From: DAOMFM01 sp035429825
Lineage (GTDB): Bacteria; Acidobacteriota; Blastocatellia; UBA7656; JADIYM01
DNA length: 52,493 bases
Direction of reading: 5' to 3'
Assembly (NCBI GenBank): GCA_044224215.1
Contig: JBGAKX010000016.1
Coordinates: 1 to 52,493 of the forward strand
Both the position numbers and the translations under genes were made by a program. The notes below the pieces were generated by a model, which did not search any database, was not told the DNA's origin, and was given only the letters and a program-made list of their open reading frames with translations. This document shows, one piece after another, positions 25,108 to 33,584 of the stretch (its first letter is position 1; each line of letters starts with the position of its first letter).

Positions 25108-26265
25108 TTACTCGCCGGTGAGCGGAGCCGTCGTCGCTCCCGTTGCGCCAGCGGCCTCGGAGCGCCCGACGTTGAAGTGCTCGCCGTACTGGTCTGCGAG
25201 CGAGCCGACGAGCGCGCCGCCCTCTTCCTTCACAAACGTCAGCCTGCCCGATTCGGTCTCGCGATCGACGACGACGAGATCGCCCGTTGCGACCTGCTCC
25301 GTCGCAACAAGGTTCGACAGTGGATAGACGAGGAAGCGCTCGATCGCGCGCTTGAGGTGCCGCGCGCCGTACTTGAAATCGATGCCCTCGTCGAGCAGAA
25401 GCTGCTTCGCCGAGTCCGAACACTGGAACACGAACTTGGAGCCTGCCGACTGCATGATCCGGTCCTGCACCTTGCCGAGCTCGAGGTCAAGGATCGCCTT
25501 CAGGTGCACCTCGCGCAGCGATCGGAACACGACGACCTTGTCGATGCGGTTCATGAACTCCGGCGAGAACTTTCGGCGGGCCGCCTCGAGCGCCGTCCGG
25601 TAGATCTTCTGATCCACCTCGGTATCTCCGCGCGGTCCGCCTTGCGCAGGCGCAAATCCGATGGAACCGGTGATGAGCTCGCTCATCTCCTTGGCGCCGA
25701 GATTCGACGTCATAAAGATCATGGTCCGCGAGAAATCCACGCGCCGGTTGTCGCCGAGCGTCAGCGTTGCCTTGTCGAGAATGCCCAGCAGAAGCTGCCA
25801 CAGCGCGTCCGACGCCTTTTCGATTTCGTCGAACAGCACGAACGTCAGGTGGTCCTGATCCGTGTGGTAGCGATCGAGGTTCTCCTGCGTGAGCATCGGC
25901 GACGTCTCGCGATGACCGAGATACCCGGGAGGCGAACCGATCAGCTTTGCGATCTCGTGCGAATGCTGGAACTCGGCACAATCGATCTTGACCACGGCGT
26001 TTGCGTCGCCGAACAGCACCTCGGCGGCCGCCTCGACGACGCGCGTCTTGCCCGAGCCCGTCGGCCCGAGGAACAGAAACGTGCCGATGGGACGGCCGGG
26101 GTTCTGCATGTTCGCCAGGTAGATCTGATAGAGACCCGAGATCCGTCGAACGGCGCGCTCCTGGCCGACGATTCGACGCGCAAGCTTCTCTTCAAACTCC
26201 TGAGCGCGGGGGCTCTTTCGCTCCGGATCGAGATCAACCCTCTTCCTGTTGTTCGCTTGTGACAT
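25108..26265 (-). CDS. Stand-alone Clp-type AAA+ ATPase
   Basis: A 385-residue protein equal to one Clp/Hsp100 D2 module. Walker A is LGPTGSGKTRV, pore loop GSPPGYLGH, Walker B FVLFDEIEKA, sensor 1 MTSNLGA, Arg finger region FMNRIDKVVVF and sensor 2 YGARHLKRAI. It lacks the N-domain and D1 of ClpA/ClpB. After sensor 1 it has ITGSIGFAPAQ, where ClpA carries its ClpP-docking IGL loop. A C-terminal tail of about 60 residues is unique. ATG 26265 has GGAGGAGG 8 bp upstream; further upstream codons are non-coding. Likely an unfoldase, possibly feeding ClpP. Confidence 0.88.
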   Translation of the reverse strand: MSQANNRKRVDLDPERKSPRAQEFEEKLARRIVGQERAVRRISGLYQIYLANMQNPGRPIGTFLFLGPTGSGKTRVVEAAAEVLFGDANAVVKIDCAEFQHSHEIAKLIGSPPGYLGHRETSPMLTQENLDRYHTDQDHLTFVLFDEIEKASDALWQLLLGILDKATLTLGDNRRVDFSRTMIFMTSNLGAKEMSELITGSIGFAPAQGGPRGDTEVDQKIYRTALEAARRKFSPEFMNRIDKVVVFRSLREVHLKAILDLELGKVQDRIMQSAGSKFVFQCSDSAKQLLLDEGIDFKYGARHLKRAIERFLVYPLSNLVATEQVATGDLVVVDRETESGRLTFVKEEGGALVGSLADQYGEHFNVGRSEAAGATGATTAPLTGE

Positions 26266-26401
26266 CCGACTATCCTCCTCCGGCGCACCGCCTGCCGAAG
26301 TACATTCGACGAATCGTGTGATGTCATCGCAGCCGGTTGCGTTGACCACCGCGTGCACGAGCTCGTCCGGGGCGGATGAGGCTCGTCGGGAATGCGGTCA
26401 A

Positions 26402-26430
26402 TATCTATGTGACGGGCCATGGCTTGTCAA
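26402..26430 (-). promoter_or_regulatory. Predicted promoter of the AAA+ gene
   Basis: Minus strand: TTGACA (26430-26425), 17-bp spacer, TAGATA (26407-26402). This gives a leader of about 130 nt before the ATG at 26265. Confidence 0.45.
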
Positions 26431-26464
26431 GCCGGCCTGTTGCGATCGTGGGAGCAGACGCGAA

Positions 26465-26509
26465 GAAGCAGACGCACGCGGCAATCTCGCTGCCGTGCGC
26501 GTCTGCTTC
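26465..26509 (-). terminator. Long hairpin after rplS
   Basis: A 19-bp stem with one A-C mismatch and one G-U: 26465-26483 pairs with 26491-26509 around a 7-nt loop, 53 bp after the rplS stop. No strong T-run on the minus strand. It most likely ends the ffh-rplS transcript and lies upstream of the AAA+ promoter. Confidence 0.55.
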
Positions 26510-26561
26510 GTGTCGCGAATCGCGGGGCCGCGAGCGGCGCCGTGCTGCGATTGTCGGAGGT

Positions 26562-26954
26562 CTACTTGTCGTCTGCCGCTGCAGCCGCCGCCTGTCGCGC
26601 GTGCTGCGCGCGCGTGTCCTTCTCGCGGATTCGCGCCGCCTTGCCGCGCAGGTTGCGGAGGTAGTACAGCTTGGCCCTGCGGACCCGGCCGCGCTTCACG
26701 ACGTCGATGTGATCGACGATCGTCGCGTGCAGCGGGAAGATCCGCTCGACACCGATGCCAAAGCTCGTCTTCCGGACCGTGATGGTCTCGCGGACGCCGC
26801 CGTGCTTGCGCGCGATGACGACACCCTCAAATGCCTGCAGCCGTTCCTTGTCGCCTTCCTTGATCCGGACGTGGACACGCACCGTGTCCCCCGGCTCGAA
26901 ATCCGGTACATCCGACCTCAGCTGGTTGTTCTCGATAGTCTCAATGATAGTCAT
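26562..26954 (-). CDS. rplS: 50S ribosomal protein L19
   Basis: A 130-residue L19 with family blocks PDFEPGDTVRVHVRI, RLQAFEGVVIARK, SFGIGVERIFPLH and RRAKLYYLRNLRGKAARI. L19 sits at the 30S-50S interface. The ATG at 26954 starts at MTIIETIE; a GTG 12 bp upstream is possible but less likely. The C-terminal Ala-rich tail is lineage-specific. Last gene of the conserved ffh-rpsP-khpA-rimM-trmD-rplS operon, 8 bp after trmD. Confidence 0.97.
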   Translation of the reverse strand: MTIIETIENNQLRSDVPDFEPGDTVRVHVRIKEGDKERLQAFEGVVIARKHGGVRETITVRKTSFGIGVERIFPLHATIVDHIDVVKRGRVRRAKLYYLRNLRGKAARIREKDTRAQHARQAAAAAADDK

Positions 26955-26962
26955 GTCTCTAC

Positions 26963-27712
26963 TCACCTTCTCGAATTCGCATTCAATTCGTCCAGAAAAT
27001 CTCTGTCTTCTTCCGTTAACCGCGACCGGTCCAGAAGATCCGGTCTGCGCTCATACGTTCGTCTGAGTGCGGCCTGCCGCCGCCATCGTGCAATCTCGGA
27101 GTGATTGCCTCCAAGGAGCACCTCGGGAACCTTCATTCCGCGAAACTCGGCCGGCCGCGTGTAGTGCGGACAGTCAAGCAATCCCCCGCCCCCCGAGAAC
27201 GAGTCCTCGATCGCCGACTGATCGCAGCCGAGCGCTCCCGGCAACAGGCGGATGACGGCATCCACCATAACGCACGCAGCCAGTTCGCCTCCGGACAGTA
27301 CGACGTCGCCGATCGAGTACTCCTCGTCGACGACGGATTCGACGACACGTTCGTCGATTCCCTCGTATCTGCCGCAGAGCACGACGACCTGTTCACAGGC
27401 CGCCAACGCTTCTGCCACTCGTTGATCAAAGAGCTTGCCCTGCGGTGTCGTCAGTACGACCACCGAGGATCCTGAATCCCTGTCCTGCTTCAACGCTTCG
27501 ACCGCTGCAACCAGCGGCTCCGGCTTGAGCACCATTCCTGCGCCGCCGCCGAACGGCCGATCGTCGACCACGTGGTGCTTGTCGCTCGTCCATCGTCTGA
27601 GGTCGTGCACCTCGACATCCGCGATCCGCGCATCGCGGGCGCGCCGGACGATGCCGTGCGCAAACGGTCCGTCAAAGAAGTCCGGAAAGATCGTGACGAT
27701 GTCAAAACGCAT
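26963..27712 (-). CDS. trmD: tRNA (guanine37-N1)-methyltransferase
   Basis: A 249-residue SPOUT methyltransferase making m1G37, which prevents +1 frameshifts. Motifs: FDIVTIFPDFF, DDRPFGGGAGMV, the trefoil-knot SAM site (LCGRYEGIDERV, YSIGDVVLSGGE) and the tRNA-binding C-terminal helix bundle. Length is normal. Between rimM and rplS in the standard order. Confidence 0.97.
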   Translation of the reverse strand: MRFDIVTIFPDFFDGPFAHGIVRRARDARIADVEVHDLRRWTSDKHHVVDDRPFGGGAGMVLKPEPLVAAVEALKQDRDSGSSVVVLTTPQGKLFDQRVAEALAACEQVVVLCGRYEGIDERVVESVVDEEYSIGDVVLSGGELAACVMVDAVIRLLPGALGCDQSAIEDSFSGGGGLLDCPHYTRPAEFRGMKVPEVLLGGNHSEIARWRRQAALRRTYERRPDLLDRSRLTEEDRDFLDELNANSRR

Positions 27713-27731
27713 GCAACCCGTCCGCTATCCA

Positions 27732-28259
27732 TCACAAATCGAGAAGCCCGACGGGCAGATCCACCGTGATGCGCTTGGCGATCGTGTCAACGTCGACACA
27801 GATGCCGTCCACGAACGGAACCAGCACTTCCTTGCCCGACGACCTCCGCACCAAGAGCAACTCGCCCGCTCCGCCACGGACCACCGATTCGACGATCCCG
27901 ATCGACTCGCCGTCGACCGATGTGACCGCGCAGCCGATCAGGTCAAAGTCGTAGTACTGATCACCGTCGTCCGGAAGCTGGTGAAGTTCGTCGGCCGGCA
28001 CTTCGACGGTCAGACCGACAAGTGTCTCGGCATCGTTCATCGTGTCGATTCCGGCGAACTTGAGCAGCACGCGGCCCTTGTGGAACCTGTGACGCTCGAG
28101 CTCGGCCGTCCGCTCGTGACCTGGTCGTCTGAGCGATACCGACGTGACGTCGTCAAAGCGTTCGGGGAAGTCCGTGAGGATCTCTGCCGTCACTTCGCCC
28201 CGAATGCCAAAGGCGCGCGTGATGCGCGCGATTGCGATGCCGCCGTCCTTCTCAGCCAT
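27732..28259 (-). CDS. rimM: Ribosome maturation factor RimM
   Basis: A 175-residue 30S assembly factor. RimM domain begins IARITRAFGIRGEVTAEILTD in pieces, with the PRC-barrel domain at about 95-170 (QYYDFDLIGC, LLVRRSSGKEVLVPFV). It binds S19 and helps fold the 30S head. No strong Shine-Dalgarno precedes the ATG; the 15-bp gap after khpA suggests coupling. Confidence 0.95.
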   Translation of the reverse strand: MAEKDGGIAIARITRAFGIRGEVTAEILTDFPERFDDVTSVSLRRPGHERTAELERHRFHKGRVLLKFAGIDTMNDAETLVGLTVEVPADELHQLPDDGDQYYDFDLIGCAVTSVDGESIGIVESVVRGGAGELLLVRRSSGKEVLVPFVDGICVDVDTIAKRITVDLPVGLLDL

Positions 28260-28274
28260 CTGCCCGAGATTCAG

Positions 28275-28523
28275 TTATTCAAGGATCTCAAGAACGAACC
28301 GCTTGCGCAGCTTCATACCTGCCGCGCCGAGGATCGTCCGGACGGCACGCGCCGTCCTGCCCTGCTTGCCAATGACCTTCCCGAGATCTGCGGGTGCGAC
28401 CCGCAGTTCGAGGACGGTCGTCTGCTGCCCTTCTACTTCGCTCACCACAACCTGGTCAGGAAAATCGACAAGGGCCTTTGCAACAATCTCTATCAGCTCT
28501 CGCATTGATCCGCCGTCATCCAT
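28275..28523 (-). CDS. khpA: KH-domain RNA-binding protein
   Basis: An 82-residue single KH domain with the GxxG-type loop in VIGKQGRTARAVRTIL. In many bacteria KhpA sits between rpsP and rimM, as here, and binds RNA with KhpB. The ATG has GGAGGTGACAT immediately upstream, a strong ribosome site. Confidence 0.94.
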   Translation of the reverse strand: MDDGGSMRELIEIVAKALVDFPDQVVVSEVEGQQTTVLELRVAPADLGKVIGKQGRTARAVRTILGAAGMKLRKRFVLEILE

Positions 28524-28637
28524 ATGTCACCTCCAGTCGATCAACGTGTGCAGCATCGAATGAGCAATGGATCTGGTCAGCAGTTCGGAATTTCCGCGGA
28601 ATCATGAAGAACAGACGCGCGAAACGTCCACGCAACG

Positions 28638-28892
28638 CTAGGCCGTGGCCCGCGCTGCCTTCTCCTGAGTCTTCAGGCAACGGCGAACCGTGTCGGTCGG
28701 CTTGGCGCCCTTTGACATCCAGTAATCGTAACGGTCGCGGTCAATCTTGATAACGGGCGGCGTCGCGATCGGATCGTAGTGTCCCACGATCTCGACGAAT
28801 CGGCCATCGCGCTTCGCGTCGCGCTCCGTCACGATAATTCTGTAGAACGGACGCTTCTTTGCGCCCAAACGGGTCATTCGAATCGAAAGCAA
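28638..28892 (-). CDS. rpsP: 30S ribosomal protein S16
   Basis: An 84-residue S16 with MLSIRMTRLGAKKRPFYRI and GHYDPIATPP. The start is TTG at 28892, with GGAGG 7 bp upstream; the first in-frame ATG (28877) would cut five conserved N-terminal residues, so TTG is preferred. S16 helps fold the 5' domain of 16S rRNA. It is 18 bp after ffh in the operon. Confidence 0.97.
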   Translation of the reverse strand: MLSIRMTRLGAKKRPFYRIIVTERDAKRDGRFVEIVGHYDPIATPPVIKIDRDRYDYWMSKGAKPTDTVRRCLKTQEKAARATA

Positions 28893-28910
28893 GAATTCAC
28901 CTCCAGCGCA

Positions 28911-30320
28911 CTACTTGCGCCCCTTTTTCTTCTTCTTCACCTTGCGCTTCGGCTTCATTCCGCCGAGCGCTCCAGCTGCGCGGCCACCCATCATTCCGCC
29001 AAGTGCGCCGAGACCGCCGGATGTCACCATCCGCATCATACGCCGCATCTCTTCGTATTCGCGGATCATCTCGTTCACTTCCTGAACCGAAGTCCCGCTG
29101 CCGCGCGCGATCCGCTTGCGCCGGCTGCCGTCGAGCACCTTGTGGTTTCGGCGCTCGACCTGCGTCATCGAACTGATGATCGCCTCGGTCTTCTTGAACT
29201 TGCCTTCCATCTCGGAGCTCATCTCGGGCGTCACGCGCATTCCGCCAAAGAGCCCCGTCGGGAGCATGCCGATCAGGCTGTCGAGAGACCCGAGACGCTT
29301 GACCTGCTTGAGCTGGTCGCGAAAGTCCTCGAGCGTGAACTTGTCCTCGACGAGCTTTTTCTGAAGCCTCGCGGCCTCCTTCTCGTCGACCTCGGACTGG
29401 ACCTTCTCGACGAGCGACAGCACGTCGCCCATGCCGAGGATGCGCTGCGCGATGCGGTCCGGATAGAACGGCTCGAGCGCGTCGTACTTTTCGCCCACGC
29501 CGATGAACTTGATCGGCTGGCCGGTGACCTCCTTGATGGAGATCGCGGCGCCGCCGCGCGCGTCGCCGTCCATCTTGGTGAGGACGACACCCGTGACGCC
29601 AATCCGGTCGTGAAACTCCTTGGCGCTCTTCACGGCATCCTGACCCGTCATCGCGTCGGCGACGAACAGGATCTCGACGGGATGCGTCTCTGCCTTGATC
29701 CGCTCGAGTTCGGTCATCAACTCGTCGTCAACGTGCAGGCGGCCGGCCGTATCGATCATCAGAGTGTCGAACCCGGTCAGCTCGGCCTCCTTGACCGCAA
29801 GCCGAACGATCGACATCGGATCTTCGACGCCTTCCGGCTCGAACACGCGGCGGCCGATGGCGTCGCCGATGACCTTGAGCTGGTTGCGTGCCGCTGGCCG
29901 ATACACGTCCACGGACACAAGCAGCGGGTTGCGGCGCTCGTTCTCGGACAGCCATTTTGCGAGCTTGCCCGTAGACGTCGTCTTGCCCGAGCCCTGCAGC
30001 CCGACCATCATCACGACGTTCAGGCCGCGCTTGTTGAAGACGATCCTGGACGACGCGCCGCCGAGCATCTCGGTCATCTCGTCGTAGACGACCTTGTAGA
30101 GCACCTGGTCCGGCTTGAGCGAGCCGACGACCTCGGTCCCGAGCGCCTTTGCCTTTGCGCGGTCGATGAACTGCTTTACGACCTGATAGTTGACGTCCGC
30201 CTCGAGCAGCGCGATCCGCACATTGCGCATCGCGCCATCGATATTCTCCTCGGTCAGGCGGCTCTCGCCCCTGAGGCCCTTGAGAACGTCACGCAGCTTG
30301 TCAGACAAAGTCTCGAACAT
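28911..30320 (-). CDS. ffh: Signal recognition particle protein Ffh
   Basis: A 469-residue GTPase that targets membrane proteins: N domain (1-90), G domain with GLQGSGKTTSTGKLA, DTAGR and TKMDGDARGGA, and a Met-rich M domain with GxG-type finger loop (MLPTG), RNA-binding SRRKRIARGSGTSV and a Lys-rich tail. The ATG at 30320 matches the family start MFETLSDKLRDVLKGL; the open frame upstream is not coding. First gene of the ribosomal/SRP operon with its own promoter. Confidence 0.97.
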   Translation of the reverse strand: MFETLSDKLRDVLKGLRGESRLTEENIDGAMRNVRIALLEADVNYQVVKQFIDRAKAKALGTEVVGSLKPDQVLYKVVYDEMTEMLGGASSRIVFNKRGLNVVMMVGLQGSGKTTSTGKLAKWLSENERRNPLLVSVDVYRPAARNQLKVIGDAIGRRVFEPEGVEDPMSIVRLAVKEAELTGFDTLMIDTAGRLHVDDELMTELERIKAETHPVEILFVADAMTGQDAVKSAKEFHDRIGVTGVVLTKMDGDARGGAAISIKEVTGQPIKFIGVGEKYDALEPFYPDRIAQRILGMGDVLSLVEKVQSEVDEKEAARLQKKLVEDKFTLEDFRDQLKQVKRLGSLDSLIGMLPTGLFGGMRVTPEMSSEMEGKFKKTEAIISSMTQVERRNHKVLDGSRRKRIARGSGTSVQEVNEMIREYEEMRRMMRMVTSGGLGALGGMMGGRAAGALGGMKPKRKVKKKKKGRK

Positions 30321-30363
30321 AGAACACCCGGGCGCTCTTCGAATCCGAAAAACGCAAATGGGT

Positions 30364-30392
30364 AAGATACAGTTCGCCCCGGCGCGTGTCAA
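30364..30392 (-). promoter_or_regulatory. Predicted promoter of the ffh-rplS operon
   Basis: Minus strand: TTGACA (30392-30387), 17-bp spacer, TATCTT (30369-30364). It would start transcription about 37 nt before the ffh ATG, between hemL and ffh. Confidence 0.6.
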
Positions 30393-30415
30393 CGCCGTGA
30401 ACGACTTAGCGCGTC

Positions 30416-31705
30416 TTACAAGCGAATGGCCGCAAAGGCCTCCGACGCGGCAGAGAGCGTCCGATCCACGATGTCGTCGGTGTGCGCGAGGCTGACGAAC
30501 GCCGCCTCGTACTGGGATGGTGCGAGGTAGACCCCACGGTCCAGCATCTGGTGGAAGAACGCCGCATAGCGGGTCGTGTCCGATCGGGATGCCGTCTGCC
30601 AGTCCCGCACGACGGGACCGTCGTGGAAGAACATCGTCATCATCGAGCCGACGCGGTTCGACACGGTGGGAATGTCCGCCGCGGCAGCCAACTCGGCCAG
30701 ACCGATGGCAAGCCGCGCCGCCGCGCGTTCGACCAAGGGATAGACGTCGAGCTCGTCGATCAATCTGAGCGTGGCGAGCCCGGCCGTCACGGCGAGCGGA
30801 TTCCCCGATAACGTTCCCGCCTGGTACACAGGTCCGAGCGGCGCCACGCGTTCCATGATCTCGCGTCGTCCCCCGAACGCGCCGACGGGAAGGCCGCCTC
30901 CGATGATCTTGCCCAGGCACGTCATGTCCGGCGTGATCCCGTAAAGTGCCTGAGCACCGCCATTTGCAACACGAAACCCTGTCATGACCTCGTCAAAGAT
31001 CAAGACGGCGCCGTGCTGTTCGGTGACTCGACGCAGTCCGGCGAGAAAGCCGTTTTCGGGAGGTACGCAGCCCATGTTGCCCGCAACCGGTTCGACGATG
31101 ACGCACGCGATCTCGTCTGGCGCCTCTGCAAACAACCGTTCGACGGATTCGAGATCGTTGAATCGCGCGTTGAGCGTGTCGGCCGCCGCGCCCGGCGTGA
31201 CGCCGGGCGAGTCCGGCAATCCGAGCGTCGCAACGCCCGAGCCCGCGCGCACGAGCAAGGCATCGCCGTGGCCGTGGTAGCAGCCTTCAAATTTGACCAG
31301 CTTGTTCCGGCCCGTGAAGCCGCGCGCGACGCGAATGGCGCTCATCGTCGCCTCGGTGCCCGAGCTCGTCAGCCGGACAAGCTCCATCGAAGGCACGCGC
31401 GCGCAGATCGCTTCGGCGAGCTGGATCTCGAGCTCGGTCGGCGCGCCGTACGATGTGCCGTGCTCGAGCGCATCGCGGAGCGCCTCGACGACGCCAGGAT
31501 GCGCATGCCCGAGAATCATTGGTCCCCAGCTGCCGATGTAGTCGATCAGCTCGCGCCCGTCGGCGTCGTGGAGAAACGCTCCCTGCGCCGATTTCATGAA
31601 CACCGGCGTTCCTCCGACTCCCCGGAACGCCCGCACTGGACTGTTGACGCCGCCCGGAATGGACCGCTGTGCTCGTTCGAACAGTTGCTCGCTCTTCGTC
31701 TTCAA
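30416..31705 (-). CDS. hemL: Glutamate-1-semialdehyde 2,1-aminomutase
   Basis: A 429-residue PLP enzyme of the C5 tetrapyrrole pathway producing 5-aminolevulinate. Motifs: SSGTEATMSAIRVARG, FEGCYHGHGDALL and the PLP Lys in CLGKIIGGGLPVGAFGG. The start is TTG 31705 (KTKSEQLF follows), preceded by AAGGTGAGG; the frame further upstream overlaps the M61 gene. It is 4 bp after the M61 stop, so probably cotranscribed. Confidence 0.95.
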   Translation of the reverse strand: MKTKSEQLFERAQRSIPGGVNSPVRAFRGVGGTPVFMKSAQGAFLHDADGRELIDYIGSWGPMILGHAHPGVVEALRDALEHGTSYGAPTELEIQLAEAICARVPSMELVRLTSSGTEATMSAIRVARGFTGRNKLVKFEGCYHGHGDALLVRAGSGVATLGLPDSPGVTPGAAADTLNARFNDLESVERLFAEAPDEIACVIVEPVAGNMGCVPPENGFLAGLRRVTEQHGAVLIFDEVMTGFRVANGGAQALYGITPDMTCLGKIIGGGLPVGAFGGRREIMERVAPLGPVYQAGTLSGNPLAVTAGLATLRLIDELDVYPLVERAAARLAIGLAELAAAADIPTVSNRVGSMMTMFFHDGPVVRDWQTASRSDTTRYAAFFHQMLDRGVYLAPSQYEAAFVSLAHTDDIVDRTLSAASEAFAAIRL

Positions 31706-31709
31706 CGCC

Positions 31710-33515
31710 TCACCTTCCCTTCCGTTTGCCGGCAACGACTTTGGATGGATCGACCGAGCCGCCGAGCCACGCGTCGCGCAAACGGCGCGCACGCGCGCTC
31801 GCGCCCTGGACCGGCTCGACGGAATACTCGACTTCGAACGCATCGCGGATCTGCACGACGGTCGATTGCAGTCGGTCGCGACGGAAGAACGTCACTTCGA
31901 CCTTCCGGCCGGGCTCGAACTGCCGCAACCGGTTCTTGAGCGAGTCGGAAGCAACACGAAATCCGTTGATCGCAACGACGACGTCGCCTGGACTGAGTCC
32001 CGCACGATCGGCGGGCGATCCGTCCATGACCGTCTTCAGAGCGACCAGACCGTTGCGCGTCTCCGTATCGATTCCGAGAAACGGCGTGCGTCCCTCGCCG
32101 TTGTCGTCATCGGAGCCCTTGGCCTTTGTGACCAAGTTCAGGCCGAACGGCTCAAAGGCCTTGCCAAAGTCCAGCTCGCTCGCCGAGTGGACCGCCTTTC
32201 GAAAGAATGCGCGCAGGTCGAGACCCGACACCTCCGCGGCAACGCGCTCGAAGCCCTGCTCGTCGATTCCCGCGCCGTCCGACTCGTGCCGGCTCCACAG
32301 CGACCGCATGATGTCGTCGAGCGACACCTTGCCGTCCGTGCGGTCGCGAACGTACAGGTCGAGGAGCATGGCGACCAACTCGCCCTTGTTGTAGTACGAG
32401 ACGAGCACGTTGGGGCTGTGTTCGTTCTGCCGGTAGAACTTGATCCACGTGTCAAAGGACGCATCGGCGAGGCTCTGGCGGAGCCGCCCCGGTGTTTGCA
32501 GGAGCTTCCCGATGTTTGTCGCGACGTGCTTGAAATACGCGGCCGGCGTTGCCAGCCCCGCACGACGCACGAGAAGCGTGTCGTAGTACGACGTGATCCC
32601 CTCGAACACCCACAGCAGCCGCGTGTAGTTCTCCTGCGAGTAGTCGAATGGCCCGAGCGACGCAGGGCGAATCCGCTTCACGTTCCAGGTGTGAAAGTAC
32701 TCGTGCGCGATCAGCGACAGCACGTTCTCGACATACTTGGCGTACGGACGGAACGTATGGCTGTCCATCGCGACCACCGTGGAGTTTCTGTGCTCGAGAC
32801 CTCCGCGCGCGCCCGGATACACGTGGCAAATGAACGTGTAGTCCTTGTACGGCGGGTCGCCCTGCCAGAATTTCAACTCCTCTTCGACGATGCGCCTGGT
32901 GTCGCGTGTGAGCGTGCGCAGATCGAACTCGCCTCCGCCCGACACGACGATGCGGTGCCGGCGCCCGCCCGCGACGAACGACGCCTGTTGAAACGGACCG
33001 CATTCGATCGGCGAATCGGCCAGTTCGTCGTAGTCCCGCGCGCGAAACGCATTCGCGCGTCCCCGTATGGGCGAAAGTCCGGTGGCGACGCGCCATCCCG
33101 GCTCGGGCACGATCGTGATGTCGCATGGGCTGGCAAGGTACCCGTCCACGAACGGACACAACGCTGGCGTGTGCAGGAACCCGTGCGTGTCGTCGAGGTG
33201 CGGCGACTGCACGCTCAGCTCGTTCGCGAAGTATCGAAATGCAAACCGAAACCCGTCCGATGCGCGGCGCACTCGCCACGTGTTCTTTGTCGTCTTTTCA
33301 AACGGGAGCGGCTTGCCATCCGGCGACGTCACGACGAGGTCCTGCACGTGTCGCGCGTATTCCCGAACGAGATACGAGCCGGGGCTCCACACGGGGAGTC
33401 GCACGTCGACCTCGTCGGCGAGCGGACCCGTCGCCGAAAAGACAACGTCGAGCAGATGCCGGTGCGGTTGCGGCATCGAAACCTGGTAGCTGAAGACTGG
33501 GCGACTCGCGGACAC
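31710..33515 (-). CDS. M61-family peptidase (glycyl aminopeptidase-like) with PDZ domain
   Basis: A 601-residue zinc peptidase. The catalytic motif is H271-E-Y-F-H275 (IAHEYFHTWN), with a second Glu in VFEGITSYYD downstream; the N-terminal beta domain has the VRLPVWSPGSYLVREYARHV pattern of the family (quoted in part). A PDZ domain follows (about 485-570; LGIDTETR, DRAGLSPGDVVVAI). No signal peptide is obvious. Start is GTG 33515 with a GGGGG run upstream. The physiological substrate is unknown. Confidence 0.92.
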   Translation of the reverse strand: MSASRPVFSYQVSMPQPHRHLLDVVFSATGPLADEVDVRLPVWSPGSYLVREYARHVQDLVVTSPDGKPLPFEKTTKNTWRVRRASDGFRFAFRYFANELSVQSPHLDDTHGFLHTPALCPFVDGYLASPCDITIVPEPGWRVATGLSPIRGRANAFRARDYDELADSPIECGPFQQASFVAGGRRHRIVVSGGGEFDLRTLTRDTRRIVEEELKFWQGDPPYKDYTFICHVYPGARGGLEHRNSTVVAMDSHTFRPYAKYVENVLSLIAHEYFHTWNVKRIRPASLGPFDYSQENYTRLLWVFEGITSYYDTLLVRRAGLATPAAYFKHVATNIGKLLQTPGRLRQSLADASFDTWIKFYRQNEHSPNVLVSYYNKGELVAMLLDLYVRDRTDGKVSLDDIMRSLWSRHESDGAGIDEQGFERVAAEVSGLDLRAFFRKAVHSASELDFGKAFEPFGLNLVTKAKGSDDDNGEGRTPFLGIDTETRNGLVALKTVMDGSPADRAGLSPGDVVVAINGFRVASDSLKNRLRQFEPGRKVEVTFFRRDRLQSTVVQIRDAFEVEYSVEPVQGASARARRLRDAWLGGSVDPSKVVAGKRKGR

Positions 33516-33584
33516 GTGGACCCCCTACTCAAGGTGGCCGCGCATTCTAACCCAGAACGCGACGCTTCGTCGCCGCCGCCGTGC

